Below are positions 6,141-13,877 of a stretch of 14,086 bases of DNA, piece after piece; the first letter of the stretch is position 1, and each line of letters starts with the position of its first letter. The translations under genes and the position numbers were made by a program. The notes beneath the pieces were generated by a model. It did no database searches. It saw only the letters and a program-made list of their open reading frames with translations, and was not told the origin of the DNA. The stretch is from DATFLS01 sp964413425 (GTDB lineage: Bacteria; Fidelibacterota; JAANXI01): the NCBI GenBank assembly GCA_964413425.1, contig CAYPST010000108.1, positions 1-14,086 of the forward strand, read 5' to 3'.

Positions 6141-6875
6141 TTACTCTCCGGCAGTCTTCGTCCGGAAGAAGGACATCTGAGTGCGCATCATACGTGGAGC
6201 CCGTATTTCCAGATTATCAATCTTCCCGGGATTCTGGAAGGCACCGAATCCAATGAATCCGTGGCCATATGTATTATCTTCCGCCATCATGATGGGATTT
6301 TTCATATCATTGACATATACATAGATGGTTCCGAAGGTCAGGCTTCGTTCCAGCCGTATTCGGTTCCATTGCCGTGTCTGCCACTGGATACCGTCTGTAC
6401 TCATTCTGGATATCGGAATGCGGTTTCCCCGATCCACCAGGAAGATATCGTGTGTGTACGCCCCATCATCCGATGCGAGGTGCAGATAATAATATTGTTC
6501 CGGGTTTTGAAAGTTGAAGACGATGCAGACATCCCCGCCATTCTCTCCCTGGAATACCGGTTTATAATCCAACTCCATTATGAAATCGCTAAACAACATT
6601 CCCGAGAGTAATCCGATATTCTCGGGGAAATAAAATGCCCGCCTGGATACGGGCATCCAGCTGAATTCCACAAATCCGGAATCCCCCTGCTGTGGGGTGA
6701 ACTTCCACATCTCCGGATGGCGGAATTCGAAATGCTGCAGATCGATTCGGGAATCATAATGGTTTGCATATTTCAATTCATATCCGTAGAAATCACCCGG
6801 CCCGGTCGTCAGTCGTGCCAGATAGACAAAAAATGTCAATACGACTACAAACTCGGTGAACGGATTGCCAAACAT
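6141..6875 (-). CDS. Membrane-anchored or secreted LamG/DUF1080-like protein
   Basis: This 244-residue protein has a hydrophobic N-terminal stretch at about residues 9-24 (FVVVLTFFVYLARLTTG), reading as a signal peptide or signal anchor. After it comes a beta-rich domain resembling the DUF1080 / 3-keto-disaccharide hydrolase and LamG concanavalin-like fold. Cues are RHPEMWKFTP near 52, a strand block FIMELDYKPVFQGENGGDVCIVF near 98-120, YYYLHLASDDG near 129, the WNRIRLERS turn near 170 and GHGFIGFGAFQNPGKIDNLEI towards the end. These are typical of domains that bind or cleave sugars outside the membrane, but no catalytic residues can be assigned. The ATG at 6875 has GAGGA just upstream. Its 5' region runs against the broken epimerase remnant, so its promoter may be new or embedded in that remnant. 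Function is inferred from fold resemblance only. Confidence 0.65.
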   Translation of the reverse strand: MFGNPFTEFVVVLTFFVYLARLTTGPGDFYGYELKYANHYDSRIDLQHFEFRHPEMWKFTPQQGDSGFVEFSWMPVSRRAFYFPENIGLLSGMLFSDFIMELDYKPVFQGENGGDVCIVFNFQNPEQYYYLHLASDDGAYTHDIFLVDRGNRIPISRMSTDGIQWQTRQWNRIRLERSLTFGTIYVYVNDMKNPIMMAEDNTYGHGFIGFGAFQNPGKIDNLEIRAPRMMRTQMSFFRTKTAGE

Positions 6876-6945
6876 CGTCCTCGTCCGGATTCTTCTCCTA
6901 TAATGGGTTGGAAAAATTTTATTAGGGATTTACCCGGCAATGTAA

Positions 6946-7452
6946 ATAAAAATAACGCTCTGTTCAATCCTCCGTCCGGCACTGTTATTCGGAGGAAGCA
7001 GTATTCTGATAAATAACATTGCCTGGCTGCTCCGGCATTTTCCGGTGTTTGGGATCTTTGGCAAGGGGAGATATCGGCTCTGCCCCATTTATGTGGACGA
7101 TCTCGCCCGGCTGGCAATCCGCCAGGGGTACAAAAAAGAAAACAGCGTCGTCGATGCGGTGGGCCCCGAGACATTCACCGTTCGTGAGCTGGTCAAAACA
7201 ATCGGGGACGCTATCGGGACTCCCCGTCCCCTGATCTCCGTCCCTCCCTGGCTGGGATATCTCACTGCTCAACTATTCGGATATCTGGTTGGTGATGTCA
7301 TCCTCACCCGAGATGAAATACGCGGGCTGATGGAAAATCTGCTGTACGTCGAATCTCCGCCGACCGGGACCATCCGGTTTACCACATGGGTTCAGCAGCA
7401 TGCAGAATCACTGGGACGCAGGTACGAAAGTGAACTGGCCAGGAGGCAGTGA
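6946..7452 (+). pseudogene. 5'-truncated NAD(P)-binding epimerase (atypical SDR, NDUFA9-like), C-terminal half only
   Basis: Reading from 6946 without a start codon gives SILRPALLFG, then ILINNIAWLLRHFPVFGIFGKGRYR and PIYVDDLARLAI. These are hallmark stretches of the middle of complex-I-39-kDa-like epimerase/dehydratases. It continues through VGPETFTVRELVKTIGDAIG to a normal-looking C-terminus at 7452. The whole N-terminal half, including the GxxGxxG cofactor loop and the catalytic YxxxK, is absent. An in-frame TAA at 6943 lies just before the homology, and the LamG-like gene starts on the other strand at 6875. A GTG at 7045 or an internal ATG could start a short peptide, but it would be a non-enzymatic fragment. 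The intact relative would modify a nucleotide sugar or act as a quinone-linked NAD(P)H-binding protein. Preserved coding sense up to the break suggests a fairly recent deletion or rearrangement. Confidence 0.8.
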
Positions 7453-7579
7453 AGAGCGCCTGTCCTACTCCCGGATGGAAGTTCTTCTCTGAGAATCAAC
7501 TCCCATCAATCCTCACCGGGAGGGCTACCTTTGTTATCTCCAACAGAAACCAGCAGGAGCTTGAACGACCTGAGAATCA

Positions 7580-7610
7580 CCGTCGCGGACACTCGAAGTG
7601 TCCGCGACGG
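7580..7610. terminator. Perfect 14-bp hairpin between convergent genes
   Basis: The arms 7580-7593 (CCGTCGCGGACACT) and 7597-7610 are exact reverse complements around a CGA loop. It lies 8 bp beyond the stop codon of the minus-strand DoxX gene and 128 bp after the plus-strand epimerase remnant, so a bidirectional terminator is the natural reading. No long T-run flanks it. Confidence 0.8.
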
Positions 7611-7617
7611 AATTCAG

Positions 7618-8049
7618 CTATTCACTCTCCGGCTGCCGTTTCCGCCGGATCAATTCATCCAGGCTGTATTTGCCAGGACCGATGAACAGGAGGCTCAGAA
7701 AAAGGGAGGCGTTTTTCAACGCGTTTCCAGGACTCCCACGTCCGGAAGCGATGTGCGAAACCGACGCCATAACCATAGTGATGCAGAGCAGAATGGCCGC
7801 CGGGCGAAAGAACAGGCCCAATGCAACTAAGACTCCACCGACGGACTCGGAGAATGCAGCCATGAATCCGAAAAAGGTATGCCAGAAACCGATGCCGATA
7901 TATTCCATGACATCCCCGTAATTCGCCCAGGCTTCCGGTCCCCCCATAAGTTTGCGCCATCCGTGGAACACCAGAAAACCGATTCCAAAGCCTATACGCA
8001 GGATCAGCAGCCCTTCATCCCGGTACTTTTCCAGTGTATGCCAGAACAT
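7618..8049 (-). CDS. DoxX family integral membrane protein
   Basis: This 143-residue protein has four hydrophobic helices at about 14-30, 55-80, 83-99 and 111-124, matching the four-helix DoxX fold. The signature HGWRKLMGGPEAW follows helix 1 (residues 29-41), and the family-typical ending GPGKYSLDEL (124-133) is intact. The ATG at 8049 has AGGAGA six bases upstream. DoxX proteins sit in the inner membrane. Some take part in thiol or oxidative-stress complexes or in quinone-linked redox, but most, including this kind, have no assigned reaction. It is a single gene, ending at the 7580-7610 hairpin. No partner SodA, SseA or thiosulfate:quinone oxidoreductase subunit is nearby. Confidence 0.9.
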   Translation of the reverse strand: MFWHTLEKYRDEGLLILRIGFGIGFLVFHGWRKLMGGPEAWANYGDVMEYIGIGFWHTFFGFMAAFSESVGGVLVALGLFFRPAAILLCITMVMASVSHIASGRGSPGNALKNASLFLSLLFIGPGKYSLDELIRRKRQPESE

Positions 8050-8429
8050 GAGATTCTCCTTTTTTTGTATGATTCAACACATGTAACAATCAATGGCCTG
8101 CCACAGAGCAGTATACCATGCTTCTGAGACAGAAAATTTCCCCTCAATGGATGTATGCCTCCGAAAAATAAGAGACGAGGTTACAAAGCAGTTTCGGGTA
8201 CCGTAACACTCTCCCTGTTTAGTCGGAGGTAATCTGAGAACCCGGAAGAATAAGAACGAATTCTATGGACAATTGGTAGTTAACCAGCTCTGAATCCATT
8301 TCGGCCAATACGATACAGGTACCTGGCAACTTCGGAACAACAGCGGGAAGATACGCAGGCGAGCAGGAATACTGCACCTGGCCTCACCCGTAATTCAATA
8401 CCTGTCCTGTCTAAAAAATGCCCCCGTTA
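8050..8429. other. 380-bp spacer with no gene recognised
   Basis: It holds the promoter region of the minus-strand DoxX gene near 8050-8095, where ACATGT is flanked by a TGATT...AATCA inverted repeat. Beyond that I see no coding frame with family resemblance, no strong hairpin and no copy of the window's repeats. Confidence 0.5.
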
Positions 8430-8600
8430 TCATCCCAACATAATTCTCTGCAGCAATTCGGCGTCATTCAATACTCGCTCCAGCACTGATTCGAATTGAA
8501 AGGGCTCATCCGAGGACTGCTTTTGCAGGAGCCACCGCTGATAAACCAACCCTAAAACTTCCCGTATTTCTTCATCTTTCAAAATGGTAATATCTTCCAT
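8430..8600 (-). CDS. Small acidic cytoplasmic protein (56 residues)
   Basis: The ATG at 8600 opens a 56-codon frame ending in TGA at 8430. GAGG lies about 8 bases upstream. An ATG two codons earlier is too close to that site. The protein is helical in appearance, rich in Glu/Asp and Leu, and free of low complexity. It starts MEDITILKDEEIREVLGLVY, has RWLLQKQSSDEPFQF in the middle and ends ELLQRIMLG. There is no signal or membrane segment. I do not recognise the family. The amphipathic pattern fits a small protein-binding factor. Sensible composition, a good ribosome site and absence of a competing frame support it. Upstream sequence (8610-8650, minus) is AT-rich and could hold its promoter. 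Confidence 0.55.
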   Translation of the reverse strand: MEDITILKDEEIREVLGLVYQRWLLQKQSSDEPFQFESVLERVLNDAELLQRIMLG

Positions 8601-8705
8601 CACCATCCTCGCATTGTGTTAGCAATTTTACCTGTCTCTAAAATAACGCAATTACCAGAATTTATCCCGTGGAATCAGCCTTTTACCGTTCCGGCAGATC
8701 TGCCT

Positions 8706-8728
8706 CCTCCCTGGAAAAATGAGGGAGG
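8706..8728. other. Stem-loop CCTCCCT...AGGGAGG
   Basis: Seven perfect pairs (8706-8712 with 8722-8728) enclose a 9-base A-rich loop in a gene-free stretch. It is not adjacent to any stop codon, so its role is unclear. It may be a leader or terminator of an unannotated short transcript. Confidence 0.4.
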
Positions 8729-8834
8729 CTGGTGTCGGGTTCACATATTGATTTTCTCGCACATCCAGATTAACATAGTATTTGAGTATTCAATTTCACT
8801 ACACAGAGATATTATGTAACAGAATGAGTTTCTT

Positions 8835-8937
8835 TAGAAAACGCCTCGCCCCGAAGGGATGCTCCGAAGTCCCACAAGGGATCCCGTTGGGGGAGTCTCT
8901 TCGAGGCCTTTGGCAAAGAGATCCCGTGACGACGGGA
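8835..8937 (+). repeat. Repeat module upstream of the dehydrogenase (25-bp exact copy plus hairpins)
   Basis: Bases 8835-8859 are identical to 2694-2718. They are followed by a chain of small inverted repeats: TCCCACAAGGGATCCC (from 8870), CTCTT...AAGAG (about 8897-8920) and TCCCGT-GACG-ACGGGA (8922-8937). The TCCC-N3-AGGGA-CCC-TGGGG pattern is also recognisable, inverted, at 13947-13968. This is the long version of the module that precedes GH127. Confidence 0.75.
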
Positions 8938-9042
8938 CAAAGAACCAATGAATAATTGTCTCCTGGATCCCGAAAAATATGTGGGAACTATGTTCTCCAT
9001 ATCATCCATGGAAGCCGGGCGCAACAGTTTGCAGAGACTTAC

Positions 9043-9055
9043 TGTTTCCTAAACA
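9043..9055. promoter_or_regulatory. Candidate operator/promoter palindrome TGTTT-N3-AAACA (dehydrogenase)
   Basis: TGTTTCCTAAACA differs from the GH127 site at one central base, is followed by CTCTCA (CACTCA there), and lies 76 bp before the ATG against 69 bp for GH127. Both genes have the 25-bp repeat further upstream. The simplest reading is co-regulation by one factor. Confidence 0.55.
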
Positions 9056-9118
9056 CTCTCAACAGAATATACAGGATGCACCCAAACATTCTAATTTTTA
9101 AATCAGAGAGGATTTGAA

Positions 9119-10327
9119 ATGAGCAGCTCACACAACATTACGTTATTAGGCACCGGTCTCATCGGGATGTTCTATACCCTGACCCTGCACGGCCAGCGGC
9201 GGCAGGATCGGGTCCGAATGGTCTGCTCCCGGACGGAAGAGCACGCAAAGGATTTCGCTGCAGAATGGGATATCCCACACTGGACCACAGACATCCGGGA
9301 AGCCGTGGAACATCCGGAGACCGATGTGGTGGTGGTCGGATTGCCAAACCATCTGCACAAGGAAGCTGTGACGCTGGCGGCGAGGGCCGGGAAAGCCATT
9401 CTCTGTACCAAACCTCTGGCCCGGAACGCGGAAGAAGCCCGGGGAATCCTGCACACGGTGGAGGAAGCCGGAGTGTTCCAGGGGTATCTGGAGGATCTGG
9501 TGTACACGCCGAAAACACTCAAATCGTTGCAATCTGTGCGGAACGGTGCATTGGGACAGGTCATGTGGGTACGTTCCCGGGAAACCCATGCCGGTCCGCA
9601 CAGCGACTGGTTCTGGGATCTGGAGAAGGCGGGCGGCGGTGCTATTGTGGATATGGGCTGTCACTGCATCGAAATCGCCCGGAACTTTATCGGCAAAGAT
9701 ATCCGGCCGGTGGAAGCCATGTGCTGGTCCGATACACTGGTTCATCCCATCGAGGCGGAAGACCACGGTATCGGAATGGTGCGATATGAAAACGGTGCCA
9801 TCGGTCAGTTTGAAGTGAGCTGGGGATTCCGCGGCGGCATGGACCTGCGGGACGAAGTTTCCGGTACGGAGGGCACCATCTGGTTGAATCATTTCCTGCG
9901 GACAGGTTACGAGATGTTTACCAGCGGAGAGAGCGGCGGGTATGTCGCCGAAAAGGCGGAAAGTGAAAGTGGCTGGCTGTTCCCGGTGGGAGATGAGCTG
10001 GCAGCGCTGGGGTATACGGAGATGTTTACCGATATGTTCGAGGCGATGGATACCGGCTCGGAACCCCGGGAAACCTTTTACGACGGCTACATTGTGAATG
10101 CCATTATGGATGCCTGCTATCGGTCGGCGGAGTCCGGACAATGGGAACCGATTGACATCGACGAATGGCGCGGTGCCACCGGTGTGGAAAAAATCCGGGC
10201 AGACCGCGGCGAATTCGAAGGCAAAGTGTTAGTGAAACGGGAACGCATGCCGGACGGGAAGGTGAAACTGATCCTGAAGGATCCGGAGACCGGAGAAATT
10301 ACGCAGCAAATCCAGAAGGATGAATAG
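9119..10327 (+). CDS. Gfo/Idh/MocA family NAD(P)-dependent oxidoreductase
   Basis: This 402-residue protein has a Rossmann domain beginning NITLLGTGLIGMF, with the GxGxxG loop at Gly11-Gly13-Gly16. It carries the family Lys in CTKPLARNAEEA (Lys98, where most members read EKP) and the C-terminal-domain motif GGGAIVDMGCHCIEIARNF (172-190) with the expected Asp178 and His182. Members oxidise or reduce cyclic polyols, sugars or sugar derivatives with NAD(P)H. The substrate cannot be read from sequence. There is no signal peptide, so it is cytoplasmic. GAGAGGA at 9106-9112, six bases before the ATG, fixes the start. The last ~60 residues (from about 340) are a charged extension beyond the usual fold. 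It shares an upstream module with the GH127 gene, so a role in metabolising the released sugar is plausible but inferred. Confidence 0.92.
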   Translation: MSSSHNITLLGTGLIGMFYTLTLHGQRRQDRVRMVCSRTEEHAKDFAAEWDIPHWTTDIREAVEHPETDVVVVGLPNHLHKEAVTLAARAGKAILCTKPLARNAEEARGILHTVEEAGVFQGYLEDLVYTPKTLKSLQSVRNGALGQVMWVRSRETHAGPHSDWFWDLEKAGGGAIVDMGCHCIEIARNFIGKDIRPVEAMCWSDTLVHPIEAEDHGIGMVRYENGAIGQFEVSWGFRGGMDLRDEVSGTEGTIWLNHFLRTGYEMFTSGESGGYVAEKAESESGWLFPVGDELAALGYTEMFTDMFEAMDTGSEPRETFYDGYIVNAIMDACYRSAESGQWEPIDIDEWRGATGVEKIRADRGEFEGKVLVKRERMPDGKVKLILKDPETGEITQQIQKDE

Positions 10328-10592
10328 GATCATTGCAGCAGGACTCTTCTCTTCCCGCGGGCACCTGTATCGCTGGGAAAAGAACGTTCTGTTTCCCCGG
10401 GATTCCGGCCTGATGATCAGGGAAGGTTGTCAGCAATCTGCCTGGACCCTGCTTTCCTTCCAGCCGGAACTATGTGATGTACCGGTGAACAGGACATAAA
10501 CGCCGAATCAGGTTCCCCCGAAGTTGTTCCATCAATGGATTGTCGGAAACGTTCTCACAGAAACCTGAGTTCTATTACAAGGATGAGTAGAA
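10328..10592. other. 265-bp spacer with an imperfect palindrome
   Basis: No gene is recognised. An imperfect palindrome centred on AGAACGTTCT (10381-10390), flanked by GGAAA and TTTCC, could be a factor-binding site or a weak stop for the dehydrogenase transcript. AACGTTCTC recurs at 10549-10557 close to the next gene. Confidence 0.4.
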
Positions 10593-11435
10593 ATGCCAAT
10601 CGTACGATATTTCATTATCATGGCTGTTTTGATACCGGCCGCGGCACCGGAATATTCCGCTGGACAGCCACCGGATAATCCGGTCCGTCACTTCCGGGAA
10701 ATCGCCCGGTTTGATGCAGTGGAAGCCCATCAGGGTGTTGCTGTCGATTCCCAACATTTTTACGCAATCTCCAATCGTACCATCGGAAAATACGAAAAGG
10801 CCACCGGGACGCAAGTGGATCGCTGGGAAGGCGCGGCTTCCGGACCGATTATTCATCTGGACAGCGGGGTGATTAGTAACGACACCCTGGTGTGCGCTCA
10901 TTCGAATTATCCCGGCGTGCCCATGACCAGTTCGGTGGAGCTGTGGGATGCAGAAACACTGGAACATACAGGCGCACACAGTTTCGGCATTCACCGGGGA
11001 TCATGCACCTGGATTGATCGGCATAACGGCTACTGGTGGGCGGTCTTTGCGAACTACAACCGGGTCTTCGGGAGAAGCCGGGAAGCCTACGGTAACTCGT
11101 ATTGGACCTCACTGGTAAAGTTCAATGACAACTGGCAGTGGCTGGAGAGCTGGGTTTTCCCGGATTCAGTCATCCGGCGCGCACTTCCCATGAGTATCTC
11201 CGGGGGATCCTGGGGCCCGGATGACAGGCTGTATTGCACCGGCCACGACCGGAAGGAAATATATGTGCTCGCCCTGCCGGAAGCAGGTTCCACGCTCAGG
11301 CTGCTGGACATCCTCCCCGTCCCTGTGCCCGGCCAGGGAATCGCCTGGGATCGCAGCGAACCGGGAGTGCTCTACGGCATCGACCGAGCGCACAAACAGG
11401 TGGTGACTATGCAATTAACCTCAGAACCGAAGTGA
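10593..11435 (+). CDS. Secreted beta-propeller-like protein of unknown function
   Basis: This 280-residue protein has a short N-terminal signal peptide (hydrophobic IIMAVLIPAAA at about 8-18). The mature part is beta-rich with recurring strand-turn patterns typical of propeller or quinoprotein-like folds. Examples are HQGVAVDSQHFYAISNRTIGKY near 46-67, SGVISNDTLVCAHSNYPG near 90-107, VELWDAETLEHTGAHSF near 114-130 and GQGIAWDRSEPGVLYGIDR near 247-265. Similar secreted proteins are sometimes labelled cycloisomerase in automatic annotation, which I would not rely on. A run of exposed aromatics (GYWWAVFANYN, NSYWTSLVKF, NWQWLESW) would suit ligand or glycan contact. AAGGATGAG lies just upstream of the ATG. 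It follows the dehydrogenase gene by 265 bp and may or may not share its transcript. Biochemical function is not assigned. Confidence 0.75.
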   Translation: MPIVRYFIIMAVLIPAAAPEYSAGQPPDNPVRHFREIARFDAVEAHQGVAVDSQHFYAISNRTIGKYEKATGTQVDRWEGAASGPIIHLDSGVISNDTLVCAHSNYPGVPMTSSVELWDAETLEHTGAHSFGIHRGSCTWIDRHNGYWWAVFANYNRVFGRSREAYGNSYWTSLVKFNDNWQWLESWVFPDSVIRRALPMSISGGSWGPDDRLYCTGHDRKEIYVLALPEAGSTLRLLDILPVPVPGQGIAWDRSEPGVLYGIDRAHKQVVTMQLTSEPK

Positions 11436-11499
11436 CCGGCTGCGAAGAAACGAAGTATACCTACCTTACAGTTTTTCCATTATATGAGCGTATTAAAAC

Positions 11500-11641
11500 G
11501 GGTACATAAGATGCATAAGTACATAGGTTTCCGGGCAGGAGAGCAGTGGTAGTGTAATATCAGGGGATCACGCACGCTCATTCTGGCAAGCGAAAAAGCA
11601 GCCGCCTCCGGATCTTATGTACCCTATTTCCTTATGTACCC
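11500..11641. repeat. Inverted-repeat-bounded element (GTACATAAG ... CTTATGTACCC)
   Basis: GGGTACATAAG at 11500-11510 is the exact reverse complement of CTTATGTACCC at both 11614-11624 and 11631-11641. A further ATGCATAAG follows the left arm. The bounded unit is about 125-142 bp, has no coding frame, and looks like a miniature palindromic element. It lies in the spacer between convergent genes, 65 bp after the propeller-like gene, and its right end merges with dispersed repeat copy B. Confidence 0.65.
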
Positions 11642-11691
11642 GGCGGGGCAAGGTGTGGGCCCTTTTCCCGTTCATATCCGTGTGCTAATCC
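11614..11691 (+). repeat. TTATGTACCC dispersed repeat, copy B
   Basis: The left part (11614-11649) matches copy A at 32 of 36 positions. The right part (11634-11691) aligns with copy C (12920-12978) with one gap and a shared TCATATCYGTGT near the end. It ends about 25 bp beyond the 3' end of the minus-strand esterase gene. Confidence 0.75.
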
Positions 11692-11716
11692 TTTGGGGCG
11701 TTCGGTCTCAACGCAC

Positions 11717-12613
11717 TCATCTCTGGAAACTTCTGCCGATAAATGCCAGGCCGTCAACGATGCCGGTGCGCCAGTAAATCCAGCTGTGTGAGCCGTCTCT
11801 GACCCGATATTCATGCGGGATTTCTCTGTTCCGGAGCACCACATGCAGGGCGGAATTGCCCCGATAAAGAAAATCATCGTCACCACAGTCCAGGTAGTAT
11901 CGAACCTGCTTCAAACTGTCCGCCGGCATCGTTTCCGCAAGATGAATCGGACTGTGGTCTTTATAATGGTCAGTCAGCCGGGCGTCTCCCGACAATCCCG
12001 CTCCGAACAGGCGGCCAAACATTCGATCATATTGCTGTTGAGGCATGTTTCGCACTTCTTCCTCGGTCATAACCCCGGCACTGAAAGCTGCACAGGCGGC
12101 GAACAGGTGATGATACCGCATGGAGTACATCAATGCGCCGTACCCACCCATGGATAAACCCGAGATCCCGCGAAATTCTTTCTGCGGTCGAATCCGATAG
12201 GTCTTTTCGATGAAGGGAATAAACTCCTGAATGAACATATCTTCGTACGGATAATCATTGTTATGGTCGTTAATATACCATGTAACGCCGCCGTCCGGCA
12301 TGACGATAATCATGGGCGGAATTGTCCGGTCGGCTATTGCCCGGTCAGACGCCAGCTGCACCTCACCGAACTGAATCCAGGCCCATTCTTCATCGGTGTA
12401 CCCGTGCAACAAATAGACCACCGGATACTCTCGATCTGAATCATCATACCCGGGCGGTAAATAAATGGCGTAATCCACTTCCTCAGCCAGCAGCGCACTT
12501 TCCATCTGTAAACCTTCCACGACTCTTCCCGACTGACCAGCAAACACGGCCTGCGCGCCGGCTATACCGAAGCCGATCAATCCAAGCAAAATACACATCA
12601 GGTATCTTCTCAT
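11717..12613 (-). CDS. Secreted esterase-D-family (CE1-like) alpha/beta hydrolase
   Basis: This 298-residue protein has a signal peptide (MRRYLMCILLGLIGFGIAGA, cleavage near residue 22-26). The mature part is the putative-esterase (esterase D / Fes) alpha/beta-hydrolase fold shared by feruloyl and acetylxylan esterases of CE1, mycolyltransferase-like proteins and S-formylglutathione hydrolase. The oxyanion-hole strand reads VVYLLHGYTDEE (65-76). The nucleophile elbow is G-L-S-M-G (Ser154 in ISGLSMGGYGAL), the acid lies in DCGDDDFLY (about Asp246), and the base is His276 in DGSHSWIYWR. The triad is therefore complete. GGGAGG lies about 9 bases upstream of the ATG at 12613. Together with secreted GH127, it suggests removal of ester groups from polysaccharide side chains. 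The acyl group cannot be predicted. Confidence 0.9.
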   Translation of the reverse strand: MRRYLMCILLGLIGFGIAGAQAVFAGQSGRVVEGLQMESALLAEEVDYAIYLPPGYDDSDREYPVVYLLHGYTDEEWAWIQFGEVQLASDRAIADRTIPPMIIVMPDGGVTWYINDHNNDYPYEDMFIQEFIPFIEKTYRIRPQKEFRGISGLSMGGYGALMYSMRYHHLFAACAAFSAGVMTEEEVRNMPQQQYDRMFGRLFGAGLSGDARLTDHYKDHSPIHLAETMPADSLKQVRYYLDCGDDDFLYRGNSALHVVLRNREIPHEYRVRDGSHSWIYWRTGIVDGLAFIGRSFQR

Positions 12614-12731
12614 AGACTATTCCTCCCGCGAATTCCGGCTGAGAACCGTTGGTGTGTTAACTTGAATAATTCAAATAAATAGCACACAAAAACAACAGCC
12701 TTCCCCGCCTGTCCCGATCTATCGGCGATAT

Positions 12732-12762
12732 GTCGGGAGAGGATCACAGATCCTCTCCCGAC
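12732..12762. terminator. Perfect 14-bp hairpin upstream of the esterase
   Basis: GTCGGGAGAGGATC (12732-12745) and its exact reverse complement (12749-12762) enclose an ACA loop. It lies between two minus-strand genes, 119 bp before the esterase start and 230 bp after the preceding gene's stop. It could end that upstream transcript or form a leader hairpin of the esterase mRNA. No T-run is seen on the minus-strand exit side. Confidence 0.7.
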
Positions 12763-12781
12763 CCACATCCAAAGTATATAA

Positions 12782-12895
12782 GTGCATAAGGATGCACGCA
12801 TACAGGATAAGTACGCTTGCATAGGCAGTGAATTTTTGACCAAGATTGTACAATGCTCGATACCGACCACCTATCACCTCCATGTCCTTATGTCC
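12782..12895. repeat. Inverted-repeat-bounded element (GTGCATAAGGA ... TCCTTATGTCC)
   Basis: The ends 12782-12792 and 12885-12895 are inverted repeats matching at 9 of 11 positions. They match the ends of the 11500-11641 element in sequence (GTRCATAAGRATGCA on the left, CCTTATGT on the right). The interiors differ. This is a second member of the same miniature element type, again joined on its right to a TTATGTACCC repeat copy. Confidence 0.55.
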
Positions 12896-12978
12896 CTATC
12901 CCGAAGGGAACTCTTCGAGATGTACCCGGTTAGGCGTGGTGGGGGGCCTCTTTCCTATTTTCATATCTGTGTTTATCC
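12886..12978 (+). repeat. TTATGTACCC dispersed repeat, copy C
   Basis: It begins CCTTATGTCCCTAT. A short CCCGAAGGGAACTCTTCGAG insert follows, then ATGTACCCGG to TTTATCC, which aligns with copy B with one gap. It ends 16 bp from the 3' end of the minus-strand gene at 12994, so, as with copies A and B, it sits just beyond a gene end. Confidence 0.7.
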
Positions 12979-12993
12979 AATTTTCCTGCAGTC

Positions 12994-13641
12994 TTACAAC
13001 TCGCCTCTGCTCTTAAAAAAGTCAATAGCCAGCTTATCCATCAGATGCCGCAGGTCACTCTGTACTCTGGCCTTTATATATCGTTTCGAACAGACGGTGG
13101 CCATACTGTTCTCCCAGATGATATATGCGGCAAGATTTCCCGACTGTAATGTTATCTGATAGACGAAATAATCTCCAATACCTTCCAGATCGATATTAAC
13201 CGGTTGAATATCAATATGCGCGATGATAAACCCAACAGCCGCCCGTTGCGGATCGCTGCTTTCCATAAGAGATGCCAGCGCCTCATCGGCCATTTCCTGA
13301 TAGGGGATACCGGTAAAATTGTTGTTGAATTGCTCCATCATCATCCGTTCCACCTCTTCCCGATCCATGCCTGACCTCATAAGGCATTCCGATTCTCCCC
13401 CCGTGGTATTGTTTATGTAAGCGCCTATCAACCCGAACATCATCACCGAATCGAACTGTGCTTCGGCGTATGTCTCCAATTTACCCAGCAATGGTTGCGC
13501 GTCATCCCTCTCCTGCGAAGAACGCAAATTCGGGAGAAGCAAAAAAAGGAGGCACCCGGATATCGCTGCGAAATATTTCCATTGGAACAGGTTCGGGATT
13601 ATCTGTCCTGAAGGGCGACCAACAAGAAATATCTTCATCAT
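12994..13641 (-). CDS. Hypothetical protein with one N-terminal membrane anchor
   Basis: From the first of two adjacent ATG codons at 13641 the protein has 215 residues. The frame is open to 13716, but those extra 25 residues are polar and improbable, and homology-like structure starts after the ATG pair. One hydrophobic helix lies at about residues 22-37 (YFAAISGCLLFLLLPNL). An extracytoplasmic region follows with an acidic, Met-rich stretch (MDREEVERMMMEQFNNNF) and a C-terminal alpha/beta part (GDYFVYQITLQSGNLAAYIIW, then a basic KRYIKARVQSDLRHLMDKL). The family is not recognised. The ribosome site (AGGAT) is modest. An inverted copy of the GH127 upstream repeat lies about 240 bp upstream of the start, so it may be under related control. 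Confidence 0.6.
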   Translation of the reverse strand: MMKIFLVGRPSGQIIPNLFQWKYFAAISGCLLFLLLPNLRSSQERDDAQPLLGKLETYAEAQFDSVMMFGLIGAYINNTTGGESECLMRSGMDREEVERMMMEQFNNNFTGIPYQEMADEALASLMESSDPQRAAVGFIIAHIDIQPVNIDLEGIGDYFVYQITLQSGNLAAYIIWENSMATVCSKRYIKARVQSDLRHLMDKLAIDFFKSRGEL

Positions 13642-13877
13642 AGAATTATCCTGATTCTCTTCATCGCAACCCACATTACGACCATTATTTGCCCCACATT
13701 GCCGTAAATGCAGCACTCAATGACTAAATTCACATTATTATCCGGCACTCACTAATCGAAATTATGATGTGATTTTAAATTAGTAACTCAAGCCACAATA
13801 TGCTATGTGAAAATTGGTGGCATTTTCCGGGAGCTCATTTCGGGGAGAAGGCCTTCGGTTGAAACCATTTAGGAAAG

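Noticed and set aside
6132..6611. 159-codon plus-strand open frame opposite the LamG-like gene
   Set aside because: It is the complement of a frame with a clear signal anchor and beta-domain pattern. The plus-strand product has no coherent fold signature.
8050..8095. TGATT...AATCA inverted repeat and a TTGATT-17-ATACAA promoter before DoxX
   Set aside because: The arms are only 5 bp and the -10 match is poor, too weak to list as a regulatory site.
9146..10141. 331-codon minus-strand open frame inside the dehydrogenase gene
   Set aside because: It is a shadow of the Gfo/Idh/MocA gene, with His/Pro-rich sequence and no domain signature.
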